The notes beneath the pieces are model-generated. The model was not told the origin of the DNA. It worked only from the letters and a program-made list of their open reading frames with translations, and searched no databases. The position numbers and the translations under genes were made by a program. Positions 8,361 through 15,545 of a DNA stretch of 64,000 nucleotides are shown here, piece by piece. How positions within the stretch are numbered: position 1 is the first letter of the stretch; every line of letters starts with the position of its first letter. This DNA is from Microbacterium sp. BK668 (lineage in GTDB: Bacteria; Actinomycetota; Actinomycetes; Actinomycetales; Microbacteriaceae), in the NCBI RefSeq assembly GCF_004362195.1, contig NZ_SNWG01000001.1, forward strand, positions 1,612,001 through 1,676,000, given 5' to 3'.

Positions 8361-9932
8361 TCAGCCGAGCAGCTCGAGTGCCGCCATCGCGGCGTTGTGC
8401 CCGCCGAGACCGCTCACGGCGCCGCCGCGCACCGCGCCGGACGCGCAGACGAGCACCTTGTCGTGCTCGGTCGCGACGCCCCAGCGCTGCGCGGGCGTCG
8501 TCAGCTCGGCGTCGTCGGGTGCCCAGGGCCACGACAGGGGCCCGTGGAAGATGTCGCCGCCGACCATCCCGAGCGAGTCCTCGAGGTCGGCGGTCGTGCG
8601 CGCCTCGATGCAGGGGCTGCCGTCGGGCGCCTCATAGACGCAGTCCGCGATGGACTCGCCCAGCACGGAGTCGAGCGTCGCCTCCGCGGCGCGCAGCAGT
8701 TCGGCGCGCGCGGCAGCCCGGTCGCGGCCGGAGACGAGCCGGTGCGGGACCTGCAGGCCGAAGAGGGTCAGGGTCTGCGCGCCGGAGGCGCGGAGCTCCG
8801 GCCCGAGGATCGACGGATCGGTGAGGGAGTGGCAGTAGATCTCCGCGGGAAGGGGTTCCGGGATGCCGCCGCCCGCCGCGCGCTCGTACGCCGCGTCGAG
8901 CTGCGACAGGGTCTCGTTGACGTGGAAGGTCCCCGCGAAGGCGGCCTCCGGCGAGACCTCCGCATCGCGGAGGCGGGGAAGCCGCCGCAGCAGCATGTTG
9001 ACCTTGACCTGCGCACCCTCGGGGCGCGCGTCGGGCGATCCGCTCGGCCCTCCGCCCGCCGCGAGCAGTCCGTCGAGCACGGCGGGACCGACCCCGCTCA
9101 GGACGAGGCGCCCGCACAGGCGCCGCCCGTCTGCGAGAACGAGTTCCCCGTCGGGGCTGAGCGATATCACCTCGGCGTTCGTGCGGATGCCGGCCCCGGC
9201 ATCCCGAGCCGCCCGCTCCAGCTCGGCGGTGACGCGACCCATCCCGCCGACGGGCACGTCCCAGTCGCCCGAGCCGCCCCCGATGACGTGGTACAGGTAG
9301 CAGCGGTTCTGGCGGAGCGTCTCGTCGCCGGAGTGCGAGAACGTGCCGATGAGGCCGTCGGTCATCGCGATGCCGCGCGCGAGGTCGGTGTCGAGCGACG
9401 ACCGCAGCAGTTCGCCGAGCGGCCGCTCCACGATGGCGGACCACAGCTCGCCTCCGAGCCGCTCGCGCACCGCGGAGGCACGGGGGAGCGGCTCGGTCAT
9501 CGTCGGGAAGATCGTGCGCCCGAGGGGAGCGACGCGAGCCGACAGCTCCGCGAATCTCGCCGCTTCGGCAGGATCACCCGTCGTCCGGGCGAAGGAGTGC
9601 GCGGTGGCCGCGGCATCCATCGTGTCGATGAGGATGCCGCGCGAAGGGTCGGACGGTTCCGGCGTGTACGACGAGAACCGCCGGCGGCGGAGGTCGATCC
9701 GCAGGCCCAGGTCGTCGATCACCCTGCGGGGGAGAAGGCTCACGAGGTAGGAGTAGCGCGACAGGCGGGCGTCGACACCGGCCCACGGCCGCTCCGAGAC
9801 GGCGGCTCCGCCCGGATGCGCGAGCCGTTCCAGGATCACGACGTCCTTTCCCGCGCGGGCGAGATAGGCGGCCGCGGCGAGGCTGTTGTGCCCGCCGCCG
9901 ATGATCACGACGTCGTGGATGCCGGAAGTCAC
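8361..9932 (-). CDS. FAD-dependent oxidoreductase, phytoene-desaturase/PYROXD2-like
   Basis: 523 residues. The dinucleotide-binding fold begins at residue 6 (DVVIIGGGHNSLAAAAYLAR), followed by the acidic ribose-binding Glu in VVILERL. The C-terminal FAD signature is ASGAVRGGAVSGLGGHNAAM. The family resembles carotenoid desaturases and mammalian PYROXD2, but no carotenoid genes are nearby, so the substrate is open. It is transcribed alone, convergent with the membrane protein gene and divergent from the phosphatase gene (69-bp gap holding both promoters). Confidence 0.85.
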   Translation of the reverse strand: MTSGIHDVVIIGGGHNSLAAAAYLARAGKDVVILERLAHPGGAAVSERPWAGVDARLSRYSYLVSLLPRRVIDDLGLRIDLRRRRFSSYTPEPSDPSRGILIDTMDAAATAHSFARTTGDPAEAARFAELSARVAPLGRTIFPTMTEPLPRASAVRERLGGELWSAIVERPLGELLRSSLDTDLARGIAMTDGLIGTFSHSGDETLRQNRCYLYHVIGGGSGDWDVPVGGMGRVTAELERAARDAGAGIRTNAEVISLSPDGELVLADGRRLCGRLVLSGVGPAVLDGLLAAGGGPSGSPDARPEGAQVKVNMLLRRLPRLRDAEVSPEAAFAGTFHVNETLSQLDAAYERAAGGGIPEPLPAEIYCHSLTDPSILGPELRASGAQTLTLFGLQVPHRLVSGRDRAAARAELLRAAEATLDSVLGESIADCVYEAPDGSPCIEARTTADLEDSLGMVGGDIFHGPLSWPWAPDDAELTTPAQRWGVATEHDKVLVCASGAVRGGAVSGLGGHNAAMAALELLG

Positions 9933-10001
9933 GCGCCCACGCTAACCCGAGCCGAGCGGCATCACGTCCATCCGTCCACGGGGCGGCGATAGCGTGGGGG
10001 C

Positions 10002-10796
10002 ATGCCGCTCGCAACAGACCTGGAGGCGCTCGCCTGCGACATCGCACGCGAAGCCGGAGAGCTCGCCCGAAGCCGCCGCCGCGAGGGAGTCGCGATCGCG
10101 GCGACCAAGTCGCATCTCGCCGACATCGTCACCGAAGCCGACCGGGAGGTCGAGCAGCTCATCCGCCGTCGTCTCGGCGCCGAGCGTCCCGGCGACGGGT
10201 TCCTCGGCGAGGAGTCGGGGGGCGAACGCGGCTCGACCGACATCACGTGGGTGGTCGATCCCATCGACGGCACCGTCAACTACGCCTACGGGATTCCCTC
10301 GTACGCCGTGAGCATCGCCGCCGTCGCCGGCGATCCCGACCCCGCCGAGTGGGAGCGGCTCGCCGCCGCCGTCTTCAATCCGGCGTCGGGCGAGCTGTTC
10401 CACGCCGCGCGGGACGGGGGCGCGTGGCTCGACGGTGAGCGTCTCACGGTCAACGCCGAGGCGGCGCCGGCGGGGGCGCTCGTCGCCACCGGTTTCGGCT
10501 ACCGCCCCGAGACGCACGCCGGCGACCTGGCGCGGCTCGCACGAGTCATTCCCATCGCGCGGGATGTGCGGCGCATCGGCGCCGCGTCGCTCGATCTCGC
10601 CTTCGTGGCGGCGGGACGGCTCGACGCGTATTTCGAGCGCGGCCTGCAGCCCTGGGATCACGCGGCCGGCGGCCTGCTGGTCACGGAGGCTGGAGGGATG
10701 CTGGGCGTGCTGCCTGCCGACGACCACGGCCGTGCTCTCATCATCGCCGCCGGACCCGTGCTCTTCGAGAAGATCCGCACGCTTGCGGCAGACTGA
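10002..10796 (+). CDS. Inositol monophosphatase-family phosphatase
   Basis: 264 residues with the complete Mg/Li-sensitive phosphatase signature: TEAD at residues 44-47, EES at 70-72, WVVDPIDGTVNY around Asp86 and Asp89, and PWDHAAGG with Asp219. Family members hydrolyse inositol-1-phosphate, histidinol phosphate or 3'-phosphoadenosine phosphates. The local context does not decide between them. In actinobacteria inositol feeds mycothiol and phosphatidylinositol synthesis, which would fit. Single gene with a short leader; the start ATG is unambiguous. Confidence 0.9.
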   Translation: MPLATDLEALACDIAREAGELARSRRREGVAIAATKSHLADIVTEADREVEQLIRRRLGAERPGDGFLGEESGGERGSTDITWVVDPIDGTVNYAYGIPSYAVSIAAVAGDPDPAEWERLAAAVFNPASGELFHAARDGGAWLDGERLTVNAEAAPAGALVATGFGYRPETHAGDLARLARVIPIARDVRRIGAASLDLAFVAAGRLDAYFERGLQPWDHAAGGLLVTEAGGMLGVLPADDHGRALIIAAGPVLFEKIRTLAAD

Positions 10797-10925
10797 CGAC
10801 GGAGGTCTCGCCCCATTCGATGCGGTGTGCGCATAGTCGATATATCGGAGCCACGCTCCCCCTTGACATGGCATTCCCAGGCGACCCGGGGTAGTGTTTA
10901 TCCGATCGTTACCTCCGCCGCCCGA

Positions 10926-12512
10926 ATGGCGAGGTGGTCAGAACCGAAGTACGCCCCTGTCGTTGTTCCACGCGAGCGACTCCGACCCCGAAAGCCCGCC
11001 CCTTTGACTTTCGACGCCCCTACGGCTGAGCCTGCGCGCACGCGCCGATCCAGCCGCTCCTCCGCCACGCCTGTTCCCCAGGCGACGGCCGAGGCCGCTG
11101 AGGCGATCGTGAGCAGGCGTGACGCCCGCGCTTCGCGCGCTGCGCAGCGGACCGTGTGGTCGGCCCCGGGCGCCCACCGCGACTCCGGTCCCGTCCCGAC
11201 TCCGGCAGACGCTCCGGCGCTCGAGGTGTCGCCGACGGCCGCGGTGTCGCCGGCGGCCGAGGTGTCGCCGGCGGCCGAGGCTGTGCGGACCGCCGATGAG
11301 CAGGTGGAGGATGCCGCGTCCCCCGCGCCCATCACGCGCGCGAGCCGCCGCATCCGCACGCGCCCGACGCCGATCATCGACGAGGCTCCGGAGACGCCGG
11401 CCGAGGCATCCCCCCACTCCATCCCGACGGCCGCGATCGCCTGGGCGGCGGCCGCCACCGCCGCCGCCGCGGCTGCCGCCGGTGTCGCGCAGGCGCCCGC
11501 GCCGGTCGCTGCCGACGAGAGCGATGAGCCCTTCGAGCTCCTCGAGCCGGTGGACGTTCCCGCGCCGGCCGTCGAGGAGGAGACCCCCTCCGACGTTCGG
11601 GACGAGTCATCCGTCGTCGACGAGTTCGAAGCCGCGGCGAGGCTCTTCGCGTTCACCGGCGAGGCCCCGATCCAGTCCGATGCGGAGTCGACCCCGACCG
11701 GCGAAACCGAGGCTGAGGATGCGCCGGAGGCGGCGGCTGAGCCCGCCGCGGCGCACGTCGTGACGCGCCGCGGTCGCCGCGTCGGCCGGCAGGTCGCGAC
11801 CGCGTCGTTCTCGGTCGGCGTCATGGGCATCGTCGGGCTTCTCACCGTCGGGATGACGACCCCGGCCGATGCCGTCGCCGCCGTCACCGGCACCGAGCCG
11901 ACGTCGCTCGTCGCCGCCGAGGATGCAGGCCAGGACATCGAGGCGAACGACATCCAGGCCTACGTCGCGCCCGAGGACGTGCAGAGCGTCGGGCTCGAGC
12001 GCAACGAGAACTACTCCACCGTGTCGATGGGCGAGATCGCCGCCGAACAGGGCATCACCAACTACTCGAGCTTCTACGTCAACGACCCGAACGCGGTCAT
12101 CCAGTGGCCGTTCAAGGTCGGGGTGCCCATCACCTTCGGCTTCGGGATGCGCGACGGACGCATGCACGAGGGTGCCGACTTCGTGCCCGGCCAGGGCGCC
12201 GAGGTGCAGGCGATCGCCGACGGCACCGTCCGCATCGCGACGACCAGCGGCGGCGCGTACGGCGTGACGGTCGTCATCGACCACGTCATCGACGGTCAGC
12301 TCGTCTCGAGCCGCTATGCGCACATGCTCTACGGCTCGCTCAACGTCAAGGTCGGCGACCACGTGACTGTCGGCACGATCCTCGGGAAGACGGGCAACAC
12401 CGGCCGTTCCTTCGGCGCGCACACCCACTTCGAGATCCTGCAGAACGGCACGACGGCGGTCGATCCGATCGAGTGGCTCCGCGCGAACGCCGGTCGGTAC
12501 GACCTCGGCTGA
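10926..12512 (+). CDS. M23-family cell-wall metallopeptidase with long disordered N-terminus
   Basis: About 528 residues. The C-terminal 110 residues are a lysostaphin-type M23 domain with zinc ligands in MHEGADF and the active HxH in GAHTHFEIL, which should cleave peptidoglycan peptides outside the cell. The unusual part is upstream: about 285 residues rich in Ala, Pro, Glu and Ser, with tandem VSPAAE units, precede the only hydrophobic segment (SFSVGVMGIVGLLTVGM), which looks like an internal signal anchor ending in TPADAVA. The start is uncertain: ATG 10926 lacks a good ribosome site and sits in a small hairpin; a downstream TTG is possible. TTGACA at 10863 is a possible -35 but has no well-spaced -10. 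Confidence 0.82.
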   Translation: MARWSEPKYAPVVVPRERLRPRKPAPLTFDAPTAEPARTRRSSRSSATPVPQATAEAAEAIVSRRDARASRAAQRTVWSAPGAHRDSGPVPTPADAPALEVSPTAAVSPAAEVSPAAEAVRTADEQVEDAASPAPITRASRRIRTRPTPIIDEAPETPAEASPHSIPTAAIAWAAAATAAAAAAAGVAQAPAPVAADESDEPFELLEPVDVPAPAVEEETPSDVRDESSVVDEFEAAARLFAFTGEAPIQSDAESTPTGETEAEDAPEAAAEPAAAHVVTRRGRRVGRQVATASFSVGVMGIVGLLTVGMTTPADAVAAVTGTEPTSLVAAEDAGQDIEANDIQAYVAPEDVQSVGLERNENYSTVSMGEIAAEQGITNYSSFYVNDPNAVIQWPFKVGVPITFGFGMRDGRMHEGADFVPGQGAEVQAIADGTVRIATTSGGAYGVTVVIDHVIDGQLVSSRYAHMLYGSLNVKVGDHVTVGTILGKTGNTGRSFGAHTHFEILQNGTTAVDPIEWLRANAGRYDLG

Positions 12513-12572
12513 TCCTCGCCGAGTACTGCTGCGCGAAAGGCGCCAGGATTCAGCGGGATGCCTCGGCTCTGG

Positions 12573-12578
12573 TACTCT
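12573..12578 (+). promoter_or_regulatory. Candidate -10 box for tRNA-Thr/tRNA-Met
   Basis: TACTCT, preceded 18 bases earlier by TTCAGC (a weak -35), lies 29 bases before tRNA-Thr. The spacing fits a stable-RNA promoter. Confidence 0.5.
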
Positions 12579-12606
12579 CTTCTAGTTGCCTGCGCGCGGG
12601 CAGCAC

Positions 12607-12678
12607 GCCCCGATAGCTCAGTGGCAGAGCACTTCCATGGTAAGGAAGGGGTCGTCAGTTCAATCCTGACTCGGGGCT
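12607..12678 (+). tRNA. tRNA-Thr (GGT)
   Basis: 72 nt with acceptor arms GCCCCGA/TCGGGGC, anticodon stem CTTCC/GGAAG and loop ATGGTAA giving anticodon GGT. The T loop is GTTCAATC. It is the first gene of a two-tRNA unit. Confidence 0.96.
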
Positions 12679-12682
12679 CGCA

Positions 12683-12709
12683 GCATCCGGTTCCGTGACC
12701 GGCGGATGC
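12683..12709 (+). other. Hairpin between tRNA-Thr and tRNA-Met
   Basis: GCATCCGGT and ACCGG-C-GGATGC form a 9-bp stem with one bulge, probably a processing spacer. It carries the recurrent GGATGC word. Confidence 0.5.
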
Positions 12710-12714
12710 CTTGC

Positions 12715-12788
12715 GGCAGGGTAGCTCAGTTGGTGAGAGCGCACGACTCATAATCGTGAGGTCGCGGGTTCAAGCCCCGCTCCTGCTA
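12715..12788 (+). tRNA. tRNA-Met (CAT), elongator; island integration target
   Basis: 74 nt. Acceptor GGCAGGG/TCCTGCT with G-U ends, anticodon stem CACGA/TCGTG and loop CTCATAA giving anticodon CAT. The anticodon stem lacks the three consecutive G-C pairs of initiator tRNA, so this is the elongator. Its 3' part from the anticodon loop onward is repeated exactly at 21988-22033, marking an integration site. Confidence 0.96.
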
Positions 12789-12791
12789 CGA
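12746..12791 (+). repeat. attL: left 46-bp direct repeat
   Basis: Runs from the anticodon loop of tRNA-Met to three bases past the gene. All 46 bases are identical to 21988-22033. The bases just outside differ on both sides, which defines the repeat ends. Confidence 0.92.
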
Positions 12792-12792
12792 G

Positions 12793-12816
12793 AAAACCCA
12801 GCTCAGCTGGGTTTTT
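12793..12816 (+). terminator. Terminator after tRNA-Met on the island side
   Basis: AAAACCCAGC and GCTGGGTTTT pair around a 3-base loop and are followed by T residues. It was supplied by the island and replaces the host terminator now found at 22036. Confidence 0.85.
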
Positions 12817-13172
12817 CTGTTGCACCGTTAATGACCGGTAACGACACGCCGTATGTGAGCCGGTTTTGGGGCGGTCGGCGCTCTACTAACTGCGACCAAC
12901 TGACAGTAACGGGCACCCACGCAAGACGCCGACAGGCGGTTTGTGACCTCACGATTATGGATTTCGCAATCGTGAGGTCGCCAACCTGGGCCATCCTCTT
13001 GCGGAGCGCCGCGAGAGTGATTTTCGCTGCTGATCACGCGCGTCCCCAGCGGACGGACGCGGCGCACGCGATATCGACGGCCCAGTGAAGCGCGAGGCAC
13101 GACCGAGCTGTGAGCACCGTCGGACTCTGTGTCGGACTGGCGGCGTTGCTTTCGGAGCGGCCCGGCAGCGGA
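12817..13172. other. Island left end, no gene recognised
   Basis: About 350 bp without a convincing coding frame. It contains the words GCCGGTTTTGGG (12859), ACTAACTGCG and TGCGACCAAC (12891), which recur at the right end near 21865-21899, and the inverted repeat of the tRNA-Met anticodon arm at 12945-12979. These look like recombinase-binding or leftover att-flanking sequences. Confidence 0.55.
12945..12979. repeat. Inverted repeat copying the att core
   Basis: GACCTCACGATT and AATCGTGAGGTC form perfect 12-bp arms around 11 bases. The left arm extended to 15 bases is the complement of the tRNA-Met anticodon arm, and the right arm extended to 14 bases is a direct copy of it. Two extra partial att cores thus lie inside the island, 165 bp from attL. 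Confidence 0.8.
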
Positions 13173-15032
13173 TCATGCCGGTGAGCAGTTGGGGAGTGAG
13201 AGGAGGTTGTTGTTAGAGGTCGCGTCCGCCGTCGTTCGGATATACGGATCTCCCTCTGCCGGGGTAACGACCTCGACGTCGGCCCGAGCGCCGTTCTCGG
13301 CCTGAACGAAAAACCGTTGACCGTCAAGGATCGCGCTTACCATTCCCGGCTTCGTGGCGGTCCAGCGGAATCCCTGTGCATTGCGTCCGCCGAACGCGAT
13401 CAGCCCTGCCTCGTCCGCTTCGCTATTTGGGCGGACGACGCACTCGATTCTGCCGTTATGCCAGTTGATGATGCAGGAGCTCGCACTCGTCGATCGGACA
13501 CCCATGTCGTCCGCGATTTCGAGGGAGAACGTGTACTCCCCGTTCGCGATGTGCCGGCCGCCGCCGGCTGTGTCGCCCATCCAGATCAGGCGGGTGGCTT
13601 GCCCGGGGTTCGCGGAAACTCGCATGCGGTCCCATACGTTGTCGATCGAGGAGTCGAGCGCGAAGGGGTCGCTTCGCGTAGCGATGGCCTGTGCAGGGCC
13701 ATCCTTGTAGCTCACACGCAGGCTCAGGTACACAGGGTGCGATGTCCTGCTGGTCCAGTCCGCGAGGATCGAGGGCGGCACGAACCACCAGTGCGGTGAC
13801 GCGATGAACCGGTTAATCGTCACCGGCGGCTGGATCTTGGAAAAGGCGGAAAACCGAGTTGGCACACCCCCACGAGGCACCATGGTGTACCGAACTTCGA
13901 CCCCGGGCACCGTCGGCCCATACCTGCTATCCATGACCCGCCGAGCGAGGACTTTCATGTCGGTGCCTCGTGTGGCCGTATGTGTTCTGGTGGTTCCTGT
14001 CTGCGGATCGTCGACATGGCCGTCAACAGGGAAGACCTCAGGAGGTATGCCCGGTCGGAACGCTGCGCACCACAGCACAGAGTTGGATCCCCCCGCGAAG
14101 ACGAGGATCTGCTCCTCGTCCGCAACCGCGGCAAGCCCAGCACCGTACCCGTCGGGATCGCCTGGCTCTCCGGGATCGTCCAGTTCTCGGGCCAGCAGCC
14201 AAGGTTCGTGCACCCATCCTGTCGGCGTCCGGTGGGCGTGATGGACCGCACGGCGTCCGTCTGGCGCCCCAAGCGCTGTCGTATAGAAGAGGTGCAGCTC
14301 GCCGTTCCAGGCCACGGCCGCGAGATTCGTGGGTGGGTCGTCGGCGTGTACCGCGAGGGTCCACCGCTCGAAGGTCCACGTCCCGGCTTCGACAGAGATG
14401 TGGGGCGGTGGGGCGTAGTTGCCGTGCATACCGGCAAAGAGCACGGAGATGCTCTGGTCAGGCAATGTCAACGCGGTCAGCGAGTGCGTGGTGCGGCCAG
14501 TGAGTGCAGGAAGAGTCTCGTAGCGGAAGAGCGTGGGAGAGTTCGGTCCTTGGCGGAACGCGTGGCGAACACTCTCCCTGCCTCCTGCCTCTCGTTGGGT
14601 GTAGAAGACGTTCAGCGAACGCGCGCCGCCCGCGGCAGCGACGCGCCATCCTACAGCGGAGTCGACCCGCCCGTCCCGGTCGCCGGCATCTCCGTCGACG
14701 GGGCCGAGGTCGCGCCAGCGATCTCGGCCATCACCTTCGGCGGCGTAGAGCATCGGCAATTCCCGGTATCTCGTCGGCGTCAGCCGCTGCCAGAAAACCC
14801 AAATCCTTCCCATGTAGTGCGCGGCCGCGAATGTATCCAGGCCGAGGTTTCGCGTCGCGTGCCGGCTGACGCGTCTGCCCTCGACGTAGATGCGGCGGCT
14901 CTTGAGATCGTCTGGGTCGTCCTGCTTCGAGAAAAGCAGCTGCGGGTCGCCCTCCGCGTAGGTTGCTATGCGCTCGTCACGTGCCGGCGTTGGCCAATCA
15001 GAGTAGTAAGTCCACACGATCGCTCGATTCAC
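13173..15032 (-). CDS. Propeller-like protein with C-terminal DUF3892-like domain, function unknown
   Basis: 619 residues, no signal peptide and no membrane segment. Residues about 30-360 show repeated short beta-rich phrases ending in LxLFY or IxVFW patterns (HYMGRIWVFWQR, SISVLFAGMHGN, AVAWNGELHLFYTT, EEQILVFAGGSNSVLWCAAF), suggesting a beta-propeller or lectin-like fold. A second beta-rich part follows (about 370-550). The last 60 residues, with FFVQAENG, DPYIRTTADAT and NNNLLSLPNC, resemble DUF3892. The GTG start at 15032 overlaps the TGA of the small upstream gene (GTGA), so the two are translationally coupled; a longer frame from 15167 would run back through that gene and is less likely. 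Last gene of the minus-strand cassette. Confidence 0.7.
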   Translation of the reverse strand: MNRAIVWTYYSDWPTPARDERIATYAEGDPQLLFSKQDDPDDLKSRRIYVEGRRVSRHATRNLGLDTFAAAHYMGRIWVFWQRLTPTRYRELPMLYAAEGDGRDRWRDLGPVDGDAGDRDGRVDSAVGWRVAAAGGARSLNVFYTQREAGGRESVRHAFRQGPNSPTLFRYETLPALTGRTTHSLTALTLPDQSISVLFAGMHGNYAPPPHISVEAGTWTFERWTLAVHADDPPTNLAAVAWNGELHLFYTTALGAPDGRRAVHHAHRTPTGWVHEPWLLARELDDPGEPGDPDGYGAGLAAVADEEQILVFAGGSNSVLWCAAFRPGIPPEVFPVDGHVDDPQTGTTRTHTATRGTDMKVLARRVMDSRYGPTVPGVEVRYTMVPRGGVPTRFSAFSKIQPPVTINRFIASPHWWFVPPSILADWTSRTSHPVYLSLRVSYKDGPAQAIATRSDPFALDSSIDNVWDRMRVSANPGQATRLIWMGDTAGGGRHIANGEYTFSLEIADDMGVRSTSASSCIINWHNGRIECVVRPNSEADEAGLIAFGGRNAQGFRWTATKPGMVSAILDGQRFFVQAENGARADVEVVTPAEGDPYIRTTADATSNNNLLSLPNCSPA

Positions 15033-15511
15033 TGGTGGCGATGGGCGGACGGTGTAAGTAGTGGCGCGATCTCCGACCCGCGGGTTACCTCGGCACGGTG
15101 AACTCCCGGAGGGAAGGCGCGCCCCGTGCAGGGCGGGGCGAAGACGAGACCGAAGCACCATCCCCACCGCTCCGTGTACTCACTTCCGTCGGAGCAGCAA
15201 AACTTCAGGGTCTGCACGAACCCGTAGCAGTTCGCTCCTACGAACCAACAACCCGGCCGGGGGAGCGGCGGACCGCTCCGGTTCGGCCCGATGACGACCA
15301 GCTCGTCGAGCTTGCCAGCACGTTCCTCACAGCTGCGGCATGGCCGGACACCAAGAACCTGCGAGAGGGACTTGAGGATCTCGCCGAGCCCGCGCGATCT
15401 CCGAGTCACGCGTGCCGGTACACCGACGTAGAGGGCCGGGCGACCATGCGACTCCGCGCCGCGCTCCGTGATCGGCATCTCATCCACCACCAACTTCTTC
15501 CGTACGCTCAC
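15029..15511 (-). CDS. Small Cys-rich protein, function unknown
   Basis: 160 residues from a GTG start. The middle holds LGEILKSLSQVLGVRPCRSC followed by EERAGKLDEL, which matches a widespread pattern (amphipathic helix, GxxPCxxCxxRxxxLN) found at the ends of small uncharacterised and phage-associated proteins. A second Cys cluster follows: CWFVGANCYGF, KFCCSDG, WGWCFGLVFAPPC. Nine Cys in about 75 residues suggests metal binding or disulfides. There is no signal peptide. It lies 34 bp after the phospholipase-D-like gene and overlaps the next gene by 4 bases, so it is the middle member of the cassette. No function can be assigned. Confidence 0.6.
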   Translation of the reverse strand: MSVRKKLVVDEMPITERGAESHGRPALYVGVPARVTRRSRGLGEILKSLSQVLGVRPCRSCEERAGKLDELVVIGPNRSGPPLPRPGCWFVGANCYGFVQTLKFCCSDGSEYTERWGWCFGLVFAPPCTGRAFPPGVHRAEVTRGSEIAPLLTPSAHRHQ

Positions 15512-15545
15512 ATCTGCAGTGAACTGGGATCGACCGCTGCTCGAA

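Noticed and set aside
7299..9992. Long plus-strand open frame across the membrane protein and the FAD enzyme
   Set aside because: Arg/Gly/Pro-rich shadow composition, and the overlapping frames encode recognisable families.
10863..10897. Promoter TTGACA ... TAGTGT before the M23 gene
   Set aside because: The spacing is about 23 bases, too long for a normal sigma-70 promoter, so it is not listed as a feature.
10800..10925. c-di-AMP (ydaO-type) riboswitch before the M23 peptidase gene
   Set aside because: Such riboswitches precede some actinobacterial cell-wall hydrolase genes, but I could not find the conserved core here. Only a small hairpin is seen.
15032..15167. Longer start for the propeller-DUF3892 gene at ATG 15167
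   Set aside because: It would run back over the Cys-rich gene, and the extra residues are Arg/Gly-rich shadow sequence. The GTGA overlap gives a natural start.
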